A stretch of DNA of 64,000 bases, taken from positions 62,001-126,000 of the forward strand of contig NZ_VULO01000011.1 of the NCBI RefSeq assembly GCF_009696615.1, read 5' to 3'. The notes below the pieces were generated by a model. The model searched no databases. It saw nothing but the letters and a program-made list of their open reading frames with translations, and was not told the origin of the DNA. The translations under genes were made by a program, and so were the position numbers. This DNA is from Scrofimicrobium canadense (GTDB lineage Bacteria; Actinomycetota; Actinomycetes; Actinomycetales; Actinomycetaceae). Positions within the stretch are counted from its first letter, which is position 1; the number at the start of each line of letters is the position of its first letter. Below are positions 8,804-17,789 of this stretch, in pieces.

Positions 8804-10450
8804 ATGCGTGAACTACAGGGTCTGGGAGTTGGCAGTGGAATCGCAGTCGCTCCGATTGTAAAGATGTCGCCTCCATTACCTGATCCCGATGATATTCGTT
8901 TCATGGGGGATATCGCTGCGGAGCAAAAGCGTGTGCGCGAGGCCTCTGAGGCCGTGGTTGCCGACCTCGAACGGCGGGCCGCTTCGGCGCCAGAAGAAGC
9001 CGCCGAGATACTCAATGCAACTGCTCTAATGGCGGCTGACCCGGTGCTAATGAGTGATGTTGATGCTCGGATTGCCCGAAACAAAACGGGCGAGAGGGCG
9101 GTGTGGGAGGCTATCGAAGCTTTTTCAGACACGCTTCGCCAGATGGGTGGGTATATGGCGGAACGCGCTGGCGACCTCGCCGACGTCTCTGCCCGTATTA
9201 GGGCGGTGCTGCAAGGAGTACCTGCTCCCAGTGTCCCGGTACGCACCGAACCCTTCATTCTTGTTGCGCCAGATCTGGCTCCTGCGGATACCGCAGTTCT
9301 CGACTTCTCTGTGGTGAAAGGCCTTATTACCGAAGGAGGAGGCCCTACCGGGCATACCGCGATCATTGCCCGAGGAAACGGAATTCCTGCATTAGTTGGG
9401 GTTGCGGGATGTATGGACATGGATGAGGACGCGGTCGTTATTGCAGATGCTGCAAAAGGTATTGTCATAGTCGATCCTTCGCCAGAGCAGGTCGAAGAGG
9501 CTCAAATGAACTGTAAAAACCGGGCAGAAAGGCTGGCCTTTCAAGGACCCGCGGCTTTCAGTGACGGTGAAGCAGTTGAGCTTTTGGCTAATGTCGGTTC
9601 GGCTAATGAGGGTGCAATTGCCTTGGAACAGGGTGCGCAGGGGATAGGGCTTTTTCGTACAGAATTCGTATTCCTCGACTCAGATAATGCACCTTCACTC
9701 GAAGCGCAGACCAAAGAGTACCGTGCTCTCTTTTCTCAGTTTTCGGGAAAGAAAGTGGTGGTACGAACTCTCGATGCGGGCGCCGATAAGCCGCTACCAT
9801 ACTTAAATCCGGCGATTGAACCCAATCCGGCTTTGGGAGAGCGTGGATACCGCAGTCTTTCCAAGTACCCCCATATATCTCGTACGCAGCTTGACGCTAT
9901 TTCTGCGGCCGCGCGGGAGAGTAACGCCGATGTGTGGGTCATGGCTCCTATGATTGCTGACGCACGTGAAGCCTCACAGTTTTATGGTGAGGCAAAAGAA
10001 GCTGGGCTGAACGTGGTGGGGGTCATGGCTGAGATTCCCTCAGTGGCGATTGTCGCTGATCAGGTTTTTTCCTCCTGCGATTTTGTCAGTATCGGCACCA
10101 ACGACTTGACACAATATCTCATGGCAGCTGACAGGTTATTAGGCGGATTGGGGTCATATCAGAGTCCTTGGCATCCGGCGGTGCTGCGATTAGTGAAGAT
10201 GCTGGGAGAAGCAGCCGAACGCGCTGGTAAGCCTCTGGGAGTATGCGGAGAGGCAGCTGCCGATCCGCATTTGGCTCCGATCTTGATAGCGTTGGGGGCT
10301 ACATCGTTGAGTGCTGCTCCTACCGCACTTCCGGAAGTGCGTTGGGGACTGTCACAGACAACGCGATCTAAGGCCCAGCAAGCGGCTGAGGCTGCGTGTG
10401 AAGCTATGGATGCGAACGAGGCGCGGCGTACCGCATTGACATTACTATAG
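8804..10450 (+). CDS. ptsI: PTS enzyme I (phosphoenolpyruvate-protein phosphotransferase)
   Basis: This enzyme takes phosphate from PEP and passes it to HPr to drive sugar uptake. The start at 8804 is preferred over 8789 because GGAGGAGA lies between them and serves as the ribosome binding site. The protein has about 548 residues. The phosphohistidine is His184 in GGPTGHTAIIARGNG, and the C-terminal PEP-binding barrel carries GLFRTEF and SIGTNDLTQYLMA motifs. No HPr or sugar-specific EII gene is in the window, so it acts with components encoded elsewhere. The gene converges on the acetyltransferase at 10521. Confidence 0.96.
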   Translation: MRELQGLGVGSGIAVAPIVKMSPPLPDPDDIRFMGDIAAEQKRVREASEAVVADLERRAASAPEEAAEILNATALMAADPVLMSDVDARIARNKTGERAVWEAIEAFSDTLRQMGGYMAERAGDLADVSARIRAVLQGVPAPSVPVRTEPFILVAPDLAPADTAVLDFSVVKGLITEGGGPTGHTAIIARGNGIPALVGVAGCMDMDEDAVVIADAAKGIVIVDPSPEQVEEAQMNCKNRAERLAFQGPAAFSDGEAVELLANVGSANEGAIALEQGAQGIGLFRTEFVFLDSDNAPSLEAQTKEYRALFSQFSGKKVVVRTLDAGADKPLPYLNPAIEPNPALGERGYRSLSKYPHISRTQLDAISAAARESNADVWVMAPMIADAREASQFYGEAKEAGLNVVGVMAEIPSVAIVADQVFSSCDFVSIGTNDLTQYLMAADRLLGGLGSYQSPWHPAVLRLVKMLGEAAERAGKPLGVCGEAAADPHLAPILIALGATSLSAAPTALPEVRWGLSQTTRSKAQQAAEAACEAMDANEARRTALTLL

Positions 10451-10520
10451 GGATTCTGACAGCAGATAAGTTAGATACGCGAGTTTGTGGGCGCATTCGA
10501 AGCTGAGCAGAATCGCCAGC

Positions 10521-11057
10521 CTAGAGCTCAGTGAAACCAAGTTGTTGATAAAGGGGAAGTGCCCCTGGGCTTCGTTTCAAGTCGAGGCGCAGTGTCAGTG
10601 AATCGTATTCCCACTGCTCTGCGCGTTTTGCCAGTTCTGCAATGAGTGCTGTTGCTATCCCCTTGCGGCGATGTTCAGGATCGACCATAAGTTCGAGGAC
10701 AAAAGGGCCACGGGGCACTTCATCCCAAGGGGCATCAAGGACAGCCAAGATTGCTCCGACTAGTTGTCCATCAAGCCACGCTCCGATGAAGGAATCATCA
10801 CGAGGGGTGCCAAACGCTCCGTCAAAAATCAAATGAAGTTCATCAGAAGCGGCGAATAATTCTTCAGCAGTCTGAGGCATGTCGTATGCCACGACGTATA
10901 GCGAAGCAAGTGCTGGTGTGTCGTAGGTTGTCAGGCTGGCTAGTTCGAGGGCGTTCACAGCGCTATCGACGTCAATGTCTTCCATATCAGCCTGTAATGT
11001 GAGCTCTCTCATAGTGTAAGGATAGGGCATAACGTCGTTCTTTACCAGGTCAGACAC
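10521..11057 (-). CDS. GNAT-family N-acetyltransferase
   Basis: The C-terminal half shows the acetyl-CoA-binding pattern (VLELMVDPEHRRKGIATALI) and the closing strand with SPGALPLYQQLGF. The N-terminal third is unusual and acidic. The annotated start is a GTG at 11057, and the ATG ten codons in is possible. Only two bases separate it from the cysE stop, so it is probably the third gene of a cysK-cysE operon. The substrate is unknown. Confidence 0.85.
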   Translation of the reverse strand: MSDLVKNDVMPYPYTMRELTLQADMEDIDVDSAVNALELASLTTYDTPALASLYVVAYDMPQTAEELFAASDELHLIFDGAFGTPRDDSFIGAWLDGQLVGAILAVLDAPWDEVPRGPFVLELMVDPEHRRKGIATALIAELAKRAEQWEYDSLTLRLDLKRSPGALPLYQQLGFTEL

Positions 11058-11059
11058 GC

Positions 11060-11647
11060 CTATATGTAGAGAGCAGGCTCCGTCATGAGTTCGCGATTGA
11101 TAGCGGTGGTGCCAATTCGACGCAGTGTCGCCGGGACCCCCACAGCGACAGATTCTGCGGGAATATCACGAATTACAACTGCATTAGCGCCGATCCTCGC
11201 ATGTTCTCCTATGTCAATCGGACCCAAAACCTTTGCACCTGCCCCGATTGTCACATGGTCGCCAACGGTAGGGTGTCTCTTCCCGGGCGACATGGAGACA
11301 CCGCCCAACGTCACCTCGTGGAAAATCAACACGTCTTCCCCAATTTCTGCTGTCTGTCCAATGACGACCCCCACAGCATGATCGATGAATAAGCGTCGTC
11401 CAATCGTTGCGGCGGGGTGAATATCGACTCCAGTAGCGAACCTAGTGGCACTTTGTACAAGGCGTGCTGGAAATTTTAACCCCTTTTTCCACAGTGCGTT
11501 ACCTACCCGGTACCCCCATAAGGCATGGAGTCCCGGGTAGGTGAGGGCAACTTCTAACGCGTTCGTTGCAGCAGGATCGCGCCGTAGCGCAGTCTGGAGG
11601 TCCTCGCGCATCAGCTCGACGGACTTTGGAACGCGAATTCTAATCAT
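11060..11647 (-). CDS. cysE: serine O-acetyltransferase
   Basis: CysE makes O-acetylserine from serine and acetyl-CoA, the step before cysteine synthase. The left-handed beta-helix hexapeptide repeats are clear (for example [19 protein letters not shown]), including the catalytic His-containing turns HAVGVVIG and FHEVTLGG. The ATG at 11647 lies one base after the cysK stop and gives a usual length of about 195 residues. A longer start at 11695 would overlap cysK by 47 bp. The cysK-cysE order makes one sulfur-assimilation operon. Confidence 0.95.
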   Translation of the reverse strand: MIRIRVPKSVELMREDLQTALRRDPAATNALEVALTYPGLHALWGYRVGNALWKKGLKFPARLVQSATRFATGVDIHPAATIGRRLFIDHAVGVVIGQTAEIGEDVLIFHEVTLGGVSMSPGKRHPTVGDHVTIGAGAKVLGPIDIGEHARIGANAVVIRDIPAESVAVGVPATLRRIGTTAINRELMTEPALYI

Positions 11648-11648
11648 C

Positions 11649-12581
11649 CTAGTCAACGAGGTCCTGATAGAGCGCAGTTGATAGGTAGCGTTCACCGGTA
11701 TCGGGAAGCAATACGACGATAGTCTTGCCCTGAGATTCAGGGCGGTTTGCTACGTCGAGAGCTGCTTTGAGGGCAGCCCCAGACGAAATGCCGACAAGTA
11801 GCCCCTCTTCCGAAGCAGCCTGGCGGGCTTGTGCTAGACCGTCTTCGCCTGCGACTGGAATGACTTCGTCGATAATCTCTTGGTTGAGGACCTCGGGAAC
11901 AAAATTGGCGCCGATACCTTGAATGAGGTGAGGGCCCGCCTTTCCTTCGGTGAGTAGCGGTGATTCCGCGGGTTCCACGGCGATGATTTCTACTTCTGGC
12001 TTCTTTGCTTTGAGGACTTCGCCAACGCCGGTGATTGTCCCACCTGTTCCGATTCCTCCCACAAAAATGTCAACATCGCCATCAGTGTCGTCCCAGATTT
12101 CCACTGCGGTGGTCTTGCGATGGACTTCGGGATTTGCAGGATTCGCAAACTGTGAAGCGAGCACTGCCCCATCGCGTTCTTGGAGAATTTGGTTCGCTGC
12201 CTCGACAGCTCCCTTCATTCCTAGGGGCGGATCTGTGAGTACAAGCTCCGCCCCATAAGCACGCATCAGAGCTCTGCGTTCCTTACTCATTGAGGCAGGC
12301 ATAGTAAGAACAACATGGTAGCCGCGCGCAGCTCCAACAAGTGCCAAAGCGATCCCGGTATTGCCTGAAGTTGCCTCTACGATAGTCCCGCCAGGTTTGA
12401 GATCGCCTGATTCTTCGGCTGCGTCAATAATTGCCTTCGCAATGCGGTCCTTGACTGACCCTCCAGGGTTGAAGGACTCAACTTTTGCAAGAACGGTGAC
12501 TCCTTCAGGAGCGAGGCGGTTGAGCCGAACCAGGGGAGTCTTACCAATAGTGTCGACAATATTGTTGTGTACTGAAGTCAT
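11649..12581 (-). CDS. cysK: cysteine synthase A
   Basis: This PLP enzyme converts O-acetylserine and sulfide to cysteine. The ATG at 12581 follows AGAGGAAAAA and gives 310 residues. PLP-binding Lys44 lies in NPGGSVKDR, with TSGNTG at 71-76 and the glycine loop [10 protein letters not shown]. The reading frame stays open upstream to 12707, but that extension is the structured leader described separately and is not needed for the fold. It is the first gene of cysK-cysE-acetyltransferase. Confidence 0.97.
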   Translation of the reverse strand: MTSVHNNIVDTIGKTPLVRLNRLAPEGVTVLAKVESFNPGGSVKDRIAKAIIDAAEESGDLKPGGTIVEATSGNTGIALALVGAARGYHVVLTMPASMSKERRALMRAYGAELVLTDPPLGMKGAVEAANQILQERDGAVLASQFANPANPEVHRKTTAVEIWDDTDGDVDIFVGGIGTGGTITGVGEVLKAKKPEVEIIAVEPAESPLLTEGKAGPHLIQGIGANFVPEVLNQEIIDEVIPVAGEDGLAQARQAASEEGLLVGISSGAALKAALDVANRPESQGKTIVVLLPDTGERYLSTALYQDLVD

Positions 12582-12631
12582 TTTTCCTCTGCCTTTTATG
12601 GTTGTCGTTTGTGCGAGGGGGGCTGCGGTTG

Positions 12632-12665
12632 CCTTAGCAGTAGCCAAGGCCGCTACTCCGCGGCC
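12632..12665 (-). promoter_or_regulatory. putative structured leader of cysK: two adjacent hairpins with complementary loops
   Basis: Read on the minus strand, hairpin 1 has GGCCGC stems (12660-12665 with 12648-12653) around loop GGAGTA, and hairpin 2 is CCTTGGC-TACT-GCTAAGG (12649-12632, one mismatch). The loops contain AGTA and TACT, which are complementary and could form a kissing contact. The hairpins share two bases. They lie 51-84 nt before the cysK start. I know no named motif that matches. Confidence 0.4.
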
Positions 12666-12775
12666 CCTAAAGACACATATTCCTGCAGCAGAAAGCATCC
12701 GCACCATGGGTACGCCGATTACCGATCATCGGTTGGGCGTAGAGTGCAATCACGATTCGAAGTCTAACGCTTAAG

Positions 12776-13396
12776 CTACATTTCCACCTCTCGACTGCCC
12801 ACCTTCTGGACTGTGACCGAATCTCGCAGAAGGGACGAAAGCTTGGATGAGAGCTCATCTGGAGTGTTCGTCACAACCTTGATATCGACTAAAGCCCCCC
12901 AGCGAACCTCGTCAATGTGGAATCCTGCCGCGCGCAGCTCAGCTTCCACTTTCCCAGCAACATCCGTGGAGACTTCCGTTTGATAGATGTCCTGCCGAAC
13001 CAATGAGACCTTCGGCGCAGCATCCAGTACCGCTGCCGTCGCATCGGAATAGGCGCGGGTCAGTCCACCGGTCCCTAAAAGTGTTCCACCGAAGTAGCGC
13101 GTAACAACGACCACCAGGTTGCTCAGCCCAGAGTGGCTGATCACCTGCAAAATTGGAGGCCCTGCTGTTCCCGATGGTTCGCCGTCGTCTGACGAATGGA
13201 GCAATGGGTTCATTCCCTCTTGGCTAATAACATAGGCTGAGCAGTGGTGACGAGCGTCAGGATACCGGGTGCGACGACTATTCACGATACGGTGTGCTGC
13301 ATCCGAAGAGTCGGCGCGGCAAGCATAGGCAATGAAGCGTGAACGACGTACTTCGATTTCCCTAGTTGTCTCACTATCGCTTTTGAGTGTCAGCAT
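12776..13396 (-). CDS. YigZ/IMPACT-family protein
   Basis: This protein of about 206 residues has the conserved YigZ core: an early RRSRFIAYACR segment, then HHCSAYV, DDGEPSGTAGPPIL and VTRYFGGTLLGTGGL. The family is widespread and linked to translation or to dipeptide processing, without a settled bacterial function. The ATG at 13396 is preferred, because the extension to 13510 would run into a 22-bp palindrome upstream of rpmF and adds no conserved sequence. It is divergent from rpmF. Confidence 0.88.
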   Translation of the reverse strand: MLTLKSDSETTREIEVRRSRFIAYACRADSSDAAHRIVNSRRTRYPDARHHCSAYVISQEGMNPLLHSSDDGEPSGTAGPPILQVISHSGLSNLVVVVTRYFGGTLLGTGGLTRAYSDATAAVLDAAPKVSLVRQDIYQTEVSTDVAGKVEAELRAAGFHIDEVRWGALVDIKVVTNTPDELSSKLSSLLRDSVTVQKVGSREVEM

Positions 13397-13498
13397 ATAG
13401 TCATTGTCCCTGTCGGTAGGGCAGATGTCACACTCAATAATCCTATACAGAGTTGGAATATCGCTGATATTTCTGGCAGAGTTAGTTCTTGCGTTCGA

Positions 13499-13520
13499 AG
13501 AAAACAGCATGCTGTTTTCT
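13499..13520. promoter_or_regulatory. 22-bp perfect palindrome upstream of rpmF
   Basis: The core AAAACAGCATGCTGTTTT (13501-13518) extends by two matching bases on each side, with no mismatch and no loop. It ends 28 bp before the rpmF start and lies between the divergent yigZ and rpmF genes. It could be a dimeric repressor operator or, if transcribed, a hairpin. No regulator can be named. Confidence 0.5.
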
Positions 13521-13548
13521 CATTCAATCAGACAAGGAAGGTTCGGAC

Positions 13549-13719
13549 ATGGCAGTTCCTAAGCGTAAAATGTCCCGGTCCAACACCCGTACGCGTCGCT
13601 CTGCCTGGAAGGCCAAGCTCACCCCGCTCGACAGTGTGACTGTCGACGGTCGTCAGGTGCGCATTCCTCGCAAGCTGACTAAGGCTTACCAGAAGGGTTT
13701 ACTGGACATCGAGAGCTGA
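13549..13719 (+). CDS. rpmF: 50S ribosomal protein L32
   Basis: This 56-residue protein begins [20 protein letters not shown], the standard L32 start. It contains no cysteine, so it is a zinc-independent (C-minus) form. The ATG at 13549 follows AAGGAAGG, and an upstream in-frame start at 13489 would include the palindrome and is rejected. A terminator follows within 20 bp, so it is a one-gene unit. Confidence 0.95.
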   Translation: MAVPKRKMSRSNTRTRRSAWKAKLTPLDSVTVDGRQVRIPRKLTKAYQKGLLDIES

Positions 13720-13738
13720 AAAATGCTCTAAAGTTTTG

Positions 13739-13773
13739 GCGGTACCGGCTATGCTGGTGCCGCTTTTTCTTTT
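13739..13773 (+). terminator. intrinsic terminator after rpmF
   Basis: The arms GCGGTACC (13739-13746) and GGTGCCGC (13756-13763) pair with one wobble and are followed by TTTTTCTTTT. Confidence 0.85.
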
Positions 13774-13852
13774 GTCACGCATTTTCGACCTGCGCGAGTT
13801 TCGTTTTGACTCCATAATGACAGTGTCTTAAAAAACACAGACAGGGGAAAAA

Positions 13853-14395
13853 ATGTCAACTGATGGGCTTACTACCGCAGCAAGGGGCATCCGTTCTGCT
13901 CTTGCAATTGTCGGTTTACTTAGTTTTGTTGTCGGTATCGCCATGCTCTTTTGGCCAGTTACCAGCGCGAAAGTCATCGTTGCTATAGCGGCAGTCTGGA
14001 TGATTATCGCAGGCGTTGTCTACTTAGGGATCGCCTTCTCAGCGGCAGGTAGGGGCGGATGGGCGCGCTTTGGTATCGGTCTGCTAGGTGTCTTCTACAT
14101 CGTTGCTGGCATCGTATTCCTCATGAACCTGCCTGAAACCACACTATTTGCTGCAATCTGGGTCGGCATCTTTATTGGAATCGTATGGATATGGGAAGGC
14201 ATCACCGCATTCGTGTCGGTAGCTCAAGGAACCAGCTCTGGCTGGAACATCCTCTATGGAGTTCTTTCCGTTATTGCTGGCCTTGTTTTGGTCTTCTCTC
14301 CCTTCTACGTCACCGTACTGTGGTGGCTACTTGCCATTTCACTTATCATCCTTGGATTGGTTCAGTTTGTGAGGTCTTTCTCAGTAGGTAAGTAA
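13853..14395 (+). CDS. HdeD/DUF308-family membrane protein
   Basis: This 180-residue protein has six hydrophobic segments in three repeated pairs and the DUF308 pattern (VGIAMLFWP, VWMIIAGVVYL, IVWIWEGITAF). HdeD in E. coli is an acid-resistance membrane protein, but most family members have no proven role. The ATG at 13853 follows ACAGGGGA. It stands alone between two terminators. Confidence 0.85.
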   Translation: MSTDGLTTAARGIRSALAIVGLLSFVVGIAMLFWPVTSAKVIVAIAAVWMIIAGVVYLGIAFSAAGRGGWARFGIGLLGVFYIVAGIVFLMNLPETTLFAAIWVGIFIGIVWIWEGITAFVSVAQGTSSGWNILYGVLSVIAGLVLVFSPFYVTVLWWLLAISLIILGLVQFVRSFSVGK

Positions 14396-14412
14396 TTGAA
14401 GGATATTTGAGG

Positions 14413-14445
14413 GGCGAAGGCCATTGTGCCTTCGCCTTTCGTTTT
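14413..14445 (+). terminator. intrinsic terminator after the DUF308 gene
   Basis: The perfect 9-bp stem GGCGAAGGC (14413-14421) with GCCTTCGCC (14428-14436) is followed by TTTCGTTTT. Confidence 0.85.
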
Positions 14446-14483
14446 GCTCAAGAGCGCTTGGAACGGGTAATCTCTTAGGGCAC

Positions 14484-14556
14484 GCCTCAGTAGCTCAATG
14501 GATAGAGCAACGGCCTTCTAATCCGTAGGTTGTGGGTTCGAGTCCCGCCTGGGGCA
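14484..14556 (+). tRNA. tRNA-Arg (anticodon TCT)
   Basis: The cloverleaf has acceptor arms GCCTCAG and CTGGGGC (one G-T pair), a D-arm with AGCTCAATGGATAGAGC, a TTCGAGT T-loop and anticodon loop CTTCTAA. The base pair next to the anticodon loop is a C-T mismatch. Discriminator A is at 14556 and CCA is not encoded. Confidence 0.9.
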
Positions 14557-15232
14557 CTTCAGTTCTTCCGGTTTGGTGCATTGGCAGGGTTTCTTCTTGC
14601 GGACCGCTATTAGCTGTATTCTTATCGACCTGTGCGGCAAAGCGGCTCTTGGGTTTTTGGTGTGAAGTATTCCTTTGGGGCATTTGGATAGTTCAATGTG
14701 CGCGGGGAGGCTCAATGTGTATGTGCCCCGTGCACATTGAGCCCCCCACTGCACATCGGCTAATACTCCACGCGTCAAATGGTGGTAAATCCGTCAAGGG
14801 GTCGGGACAGGCACGACGCTACCAGCCCACACCCCACCAAAACCCCAAGAGCCGGCAAAGCAGTAGAGGCTAGATGTGTGCGAGAAGTCCCCCTTATACT
14901 CTTCTCCCTACACATGTGCACAGGCATCCCACGCAAAAATCAATGCGAAAGATATTGTCGACTAGCTCAGCGCAGCATCCTGGGCAATGTGGTAGCTGCC
15001 AGGGCGGTATAAGTCCCGGTGTACAGTTTTATGACCCCGTACGTGGGAATGGGGTAGTTACTCCACTGTGGTGGACGAACGCTTGGTAATGGACTAGCAC
15101 GCGCTGTCGAATCGAACTTTTGGAATGTCGCGCTAGTCTACCTGACTGCGGAAATAGTCTTTCTGCAGGTTGATTCTTCAGCTTGATTCCGCGTAAGTTG
15201 GATGACAGAAAATCCTAAGGGAAGGTAGAAGC
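14557..15232. other. about 0.7 kb without a convincing gene downstream of tRNA-Arg
   Basis: No frame here has a family signature, a good ribosome binding site and normal codon use together. The best coding candidate is a 48-residue frame, 14943-15089 on the plus strand, with CGSC and ISPGVQFYDP, which resembles half of a small zinc finger but has no ribosome binding site. The stretch also holds the interleaved inverted repeats at 14698-14743. It may be the decayed scar of an element once integrated at the tRNA. That is inference. Confidence 0.5.
14698..14743. repeat. two interleaved inverted repeats (mutually exclusive hairpins)
   Basis: GTGCGCGGGG (14698-14707) can pair with CCCCGTGCAC (14726-14735, one mismatch). 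GGCTCAATGTG (14709-14719) pairs perfectly with CACATTGAGCC (14733-14743). The second arms overlap by three bases and the pairs are nested out of order, so the two structures compete or form a pseudoknot. Confidence 0.5.
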
Positions 15233-15673
15233 GTGGATTTATTCCAACGTCCAACTGGAGAAGCACTGCCACTGAGTCAGGAACGCCTCATCACAGTGTT
15301 TAAAGAAAATGATTGGCGTTACTTCATAGATGATGAAGATGATTTTGGTGCTTTGTGGGACGGATCGACCTTCTTTTTTCTTCTTCGAGGCGATGAACAG
15401 GAAATCCTCCATATTCAGTCATTATGGAATCGTGAAATTGATCCAGAACGCCTAGATGATGTGCGTATATTTATTGAGGAATGGCACCGAACGCACTTTT
15501 GGCCAAAATGTTTCTACCGTATTCGTGAGGACGGGAAAGTTCGAGTCTTCACTGAAAATAATATTGACTGGGAACATGGAGTTACTGACAAGCAGTTGCA
15601 GCAGCAAGTAACGTGCGCGGTTGCTTCGAGTCGCAGTTTTTATGACGGACTAGAGGCGGAACTGGCTCTCTAA
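15233..15673 (+). CDS. YbjN-domain protein
   Basis: This 146-residue protein matches the actinobacterial YbjN pattern: an early sequence ending in a WRYFIDDEDD-like acidic segment, a central alpha/beta region (FFFLLRGDEQEILHIQSLWNREID) and a RIREDGKVRVFTENNIDWEHGVT strand pair. The fold resembles type III secretion chaperones, and E. coli YbjN affects motility and stress, but no biochemical role is established. The GTG at 15233 follows GGGAAGG. It stands alone. Confidence 0.75.
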   Translation: MDLFQRPTGEALPLSQERLITVFKENDWRYFIDDEDDFGALWDGSTFFFLLRGDEQEILHIQSLWNREIDPERLDDVRIFIEEWHRTHFWPKCFYRIREDGKVRVFTENNIDWEHGVTDKQLQQQVTCAVASSRSFYDGLEAELAL

Positions 15674-15836
15674 CACGCCTGATTACACTCTTGTGAGCTG
15701 TCGACGACGTCAGCGGGCATGCATTGCAGATACCATACAATCACTTAGATCACCCTAATCACTATATGCTTTAGATAAGTAATTGCGGTTTACCGGGAAT
15801 GGTGCGGCATCACGCTGCATCTCTCCTAAGGGAGGG

Positions 15837-16702
15837 ATGGGTATTTCCGATGCAGGTGTACGTCCAAAGGCGCAACTAGAGCGCTGGTCAGTACGCATTC
15901 GGCAACTGGTACTTCTTCGGCGCGAGTGCGTGACGCCAAAAATGATACGAGTGACTCTGGGCGGCCCTGAGCACGTGGGCTTCGAAAGTCACATTGCAGA
16001 TGAACACGTGAAGTTACTCTTTCCTGATCCGCCGGAAGACCACACACGTATTCCCACTCAAAATGGCGACCGCCTCTCCTGGCTAAAGCCATTAGTGCCA
16101 TCCCGGGATTACACGGTTCATCGATACGATAGTAATACTGGTGAAGTCGATATTGATATTGTCGTCCATGAGGGTGGTGTTGGGTCCACTTGGGCAGTTG
16201 AAGCTCCCCTAGGGGAAGCCAATTGGGTAGCTGGACCTCCGCGAGGAATTCGAATTCCGGATGCTTTTCCTGGCAGATGTATATTGGCGATGAGACAGCT
16301 CTTCCGGCAATTGCGCGCCGACGAGAAGAGATTCCAGCGCACCTACGTGGGATTGTGCTGGTAGAGGTTGCTGACGAGGGAGAGATGCAGGATTTGGAGT
16401 GTCCTCCCGGCTTTGAAATCCGGTGGATAATTCGTGGTGGAAGGCCTGCAGGGTCCACTAGTGAGCTTGTTTCTGAGGCGAAGAAAGTATCGCTGCCACC
16501 TTCACCGGGAACCTACGTGTGGTTTGGCGGCGAACAAAGCGCCATCAAGCCGCTAAGGGCTTGGGTAAAAGAGGCGGGACTTGTCGCTGGAGAGTTTGAT
16601 CTCACAGGGTATTGGCGGCATGGCAAGCATGGCAATCAATTGACTGCGGGGGACGTTCTTCACGCAGTCAAGCACATGCTGCACATACCTCACCGCGATT
16701 AG
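15837..16702 (+). pseudogene. siderophore-interacting protein (FAD-dependent ferric reductase), frameshifted in a T-run
   Basis: The N-terminal frame gives the SIP FAD-binding domain (TPKMIRVTLGGPEH, then PSRDYTVHRYDSNTGEVDIDIVVHE), and the C-terminal half is in another frame (YIGDETALPAIARRREEIPA, then YVWFGGEQSAIKPLRAWV and a GYWRHG end). They join at the TTTT run 16265-16268: adding one T restores FSWQMYIGDET. The family reduces ferric siderophores in the cytoplasm. The start is unsure, because the ATG at 15837 sits directly on GGGAGGG and an upstream TTG at 15783 is also open. It may be a true pseudogene, a phase-variable tract or a sequencing error. Confidence 0.8.
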
Positions 16703-16716
16703 TTTCACCTTGGAGA

Positions 16717-17706
16717 CTACCTGTGTGGCTGAAAGCGGGAGGTTGAAGAGCGAACTTGGAGACTCACTGGCATATCGACTGAATGTGCATCATGAGTTTG
16801 CAGCTCTTGTACCGCGAGTTCGACGGCTAGGCGTCCTGCCTCTTCCTGGGGCAGTCGGACGGAAGTAAGTTCAGGACTCATCATTGCAGCGATAGGAACA
16901 TCGTCAAAACCGATGATGGATAGGTCTGCGGGTAGTTCGATACCGTAGCTGATGAGGCGATTCATCATCCCTATTGCCATGACATCGTTATAGGCAATCA
17001 CTGCGGAGACACCTTGGTTAAGTGCCGTGTCGGCAGCTTTTGCGCCTCCTTCGAAGGTTGAAGGAAATTCTCCTATATAAATGCCTTCGCTGGCCGCTTT
17101 GCTAGTTTGCGCCATTTCTGTAAAGGAATTGAGCCGCTCTTGCGCCGAGCGAGATAGGGTGGGTCCGCCACAATATCCGATTCTGCGATGGCCTAGTGCG
17201 AGGAGATGCATATATGCTTCCCGCATGCCTTCGGCGTTGTCGAAGTGAACGTAAGGTATATTTTCGGCTTGGCGATTGACTAAAACTACCGGTTGTTTGC
17301 TGTGAAGATTAATGATTGCCGAGTCGCTCAGTCGTGAAGAACATAAGATGAAAGCATCTACTTGCGGCGTAAGTTCTGTTACAGCTTCATCTTCGGCTTT
17401 TTCGTCATCGCAGAAATCTACAAAGAGAACCTGGAGTTCTAGGCCGGTTGCGGCACCATATATCCCCTTGAGAACACTCGCAAAAAAAGGATTGTTGACG
17501 TCAGGGAGGACCGCTCCTAGATACCCAGTCTGGCCTGAAGAGAGAAGCCGCGCAGCCCTATTAGGGCGGTAATTCAACCGACGTGCTGTGGTGAAGATGA
17601 GTTCGCGAGTGTGTGGGTCCACCATTTCTGGCCGTGTAAAAGCTCGTGAGACTGTTGAGGGGGAGACTCCAGCTTCTCTAGCCACATCCTTACTGGTTGC
17701 TGGCAT
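16717..17706 (-). CDS. LacI-family transcriptional repressor
   Basis: This 329-residue protein has an N-terminal LacI helix-turn-helix and hinge (TSKDVAREAGVSPSTVSRAF at 4-23) and a periplasmic-binding-like effector domain. The ATG at 17706 follows GTGGAGGTG, and an extension to 17736 is less likely. It is divergent from the KDPG-aldolase remnant, and two LacI-type palindromes lie between them. This suggests it once controlled an uptake and catabolic operon feeding KDPG, for example from hexuronates. The effector is unknown. Confidence 0.92.
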   Translation of the reverse strand: MPATSKDVAREAGVSPSTVSRAFTRPEMVDPHTRELIFTTARRLNYRPNRAARLLSSGQTGYLGAVLPDVNNPFFASVLKGIYGAATGLELQVLFVDFCDDEKAEDEAVTELTPQVDAFILCSSRLSDSAIINLHSKQPVVLVNRQAENIPYVHFDNAEGMREAYMHLLALGHRRIGYCGGPTLSRSAQERLNSFTEMAQTSKAASEGIYIGEFPSTFEGGAKAADTALNQGVSAVIAYNDVMAIGMMNRLISYGIELPADLSIIGFDDVPIAAMMSPELTSVRLPQEEAGRLAVELAVQELQTHDAHSVDMPVSLQVRSSTSRFQPHR

Positions 17707-17789
17707 GTACACCTCCACAAAGAGAACCGAACTCATATACTGACGAGCACTTCTTTCATCCTAGGCGAAGCGAAAAGAAAAATATATCT

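Noticed and set aside
8743-9468. 241-residue open frame on the minus strand opposite ptsI
   Set aside because: It lies inside a certain gene, is dominated by Ser, Ala, Arg and Thr as antisense frames are, and has no family motif.
12582-12707. N-terminal extension of cysK as coding sequence
   Set aside because: The family starts at MTSVHNNIV, a good ribosome binding site precedes it, and the extension is a GC-rich hairpin region. A coding role was not excluded but is not needed.
14943-15089. Small zinc-finger protein gene
   Set aside because: CGSC and ISPGVQFYDP are suggestive, but there is no ribosome binding site, no second cysteine pair and no context. It is mentioned only under the gene-poor stretch.
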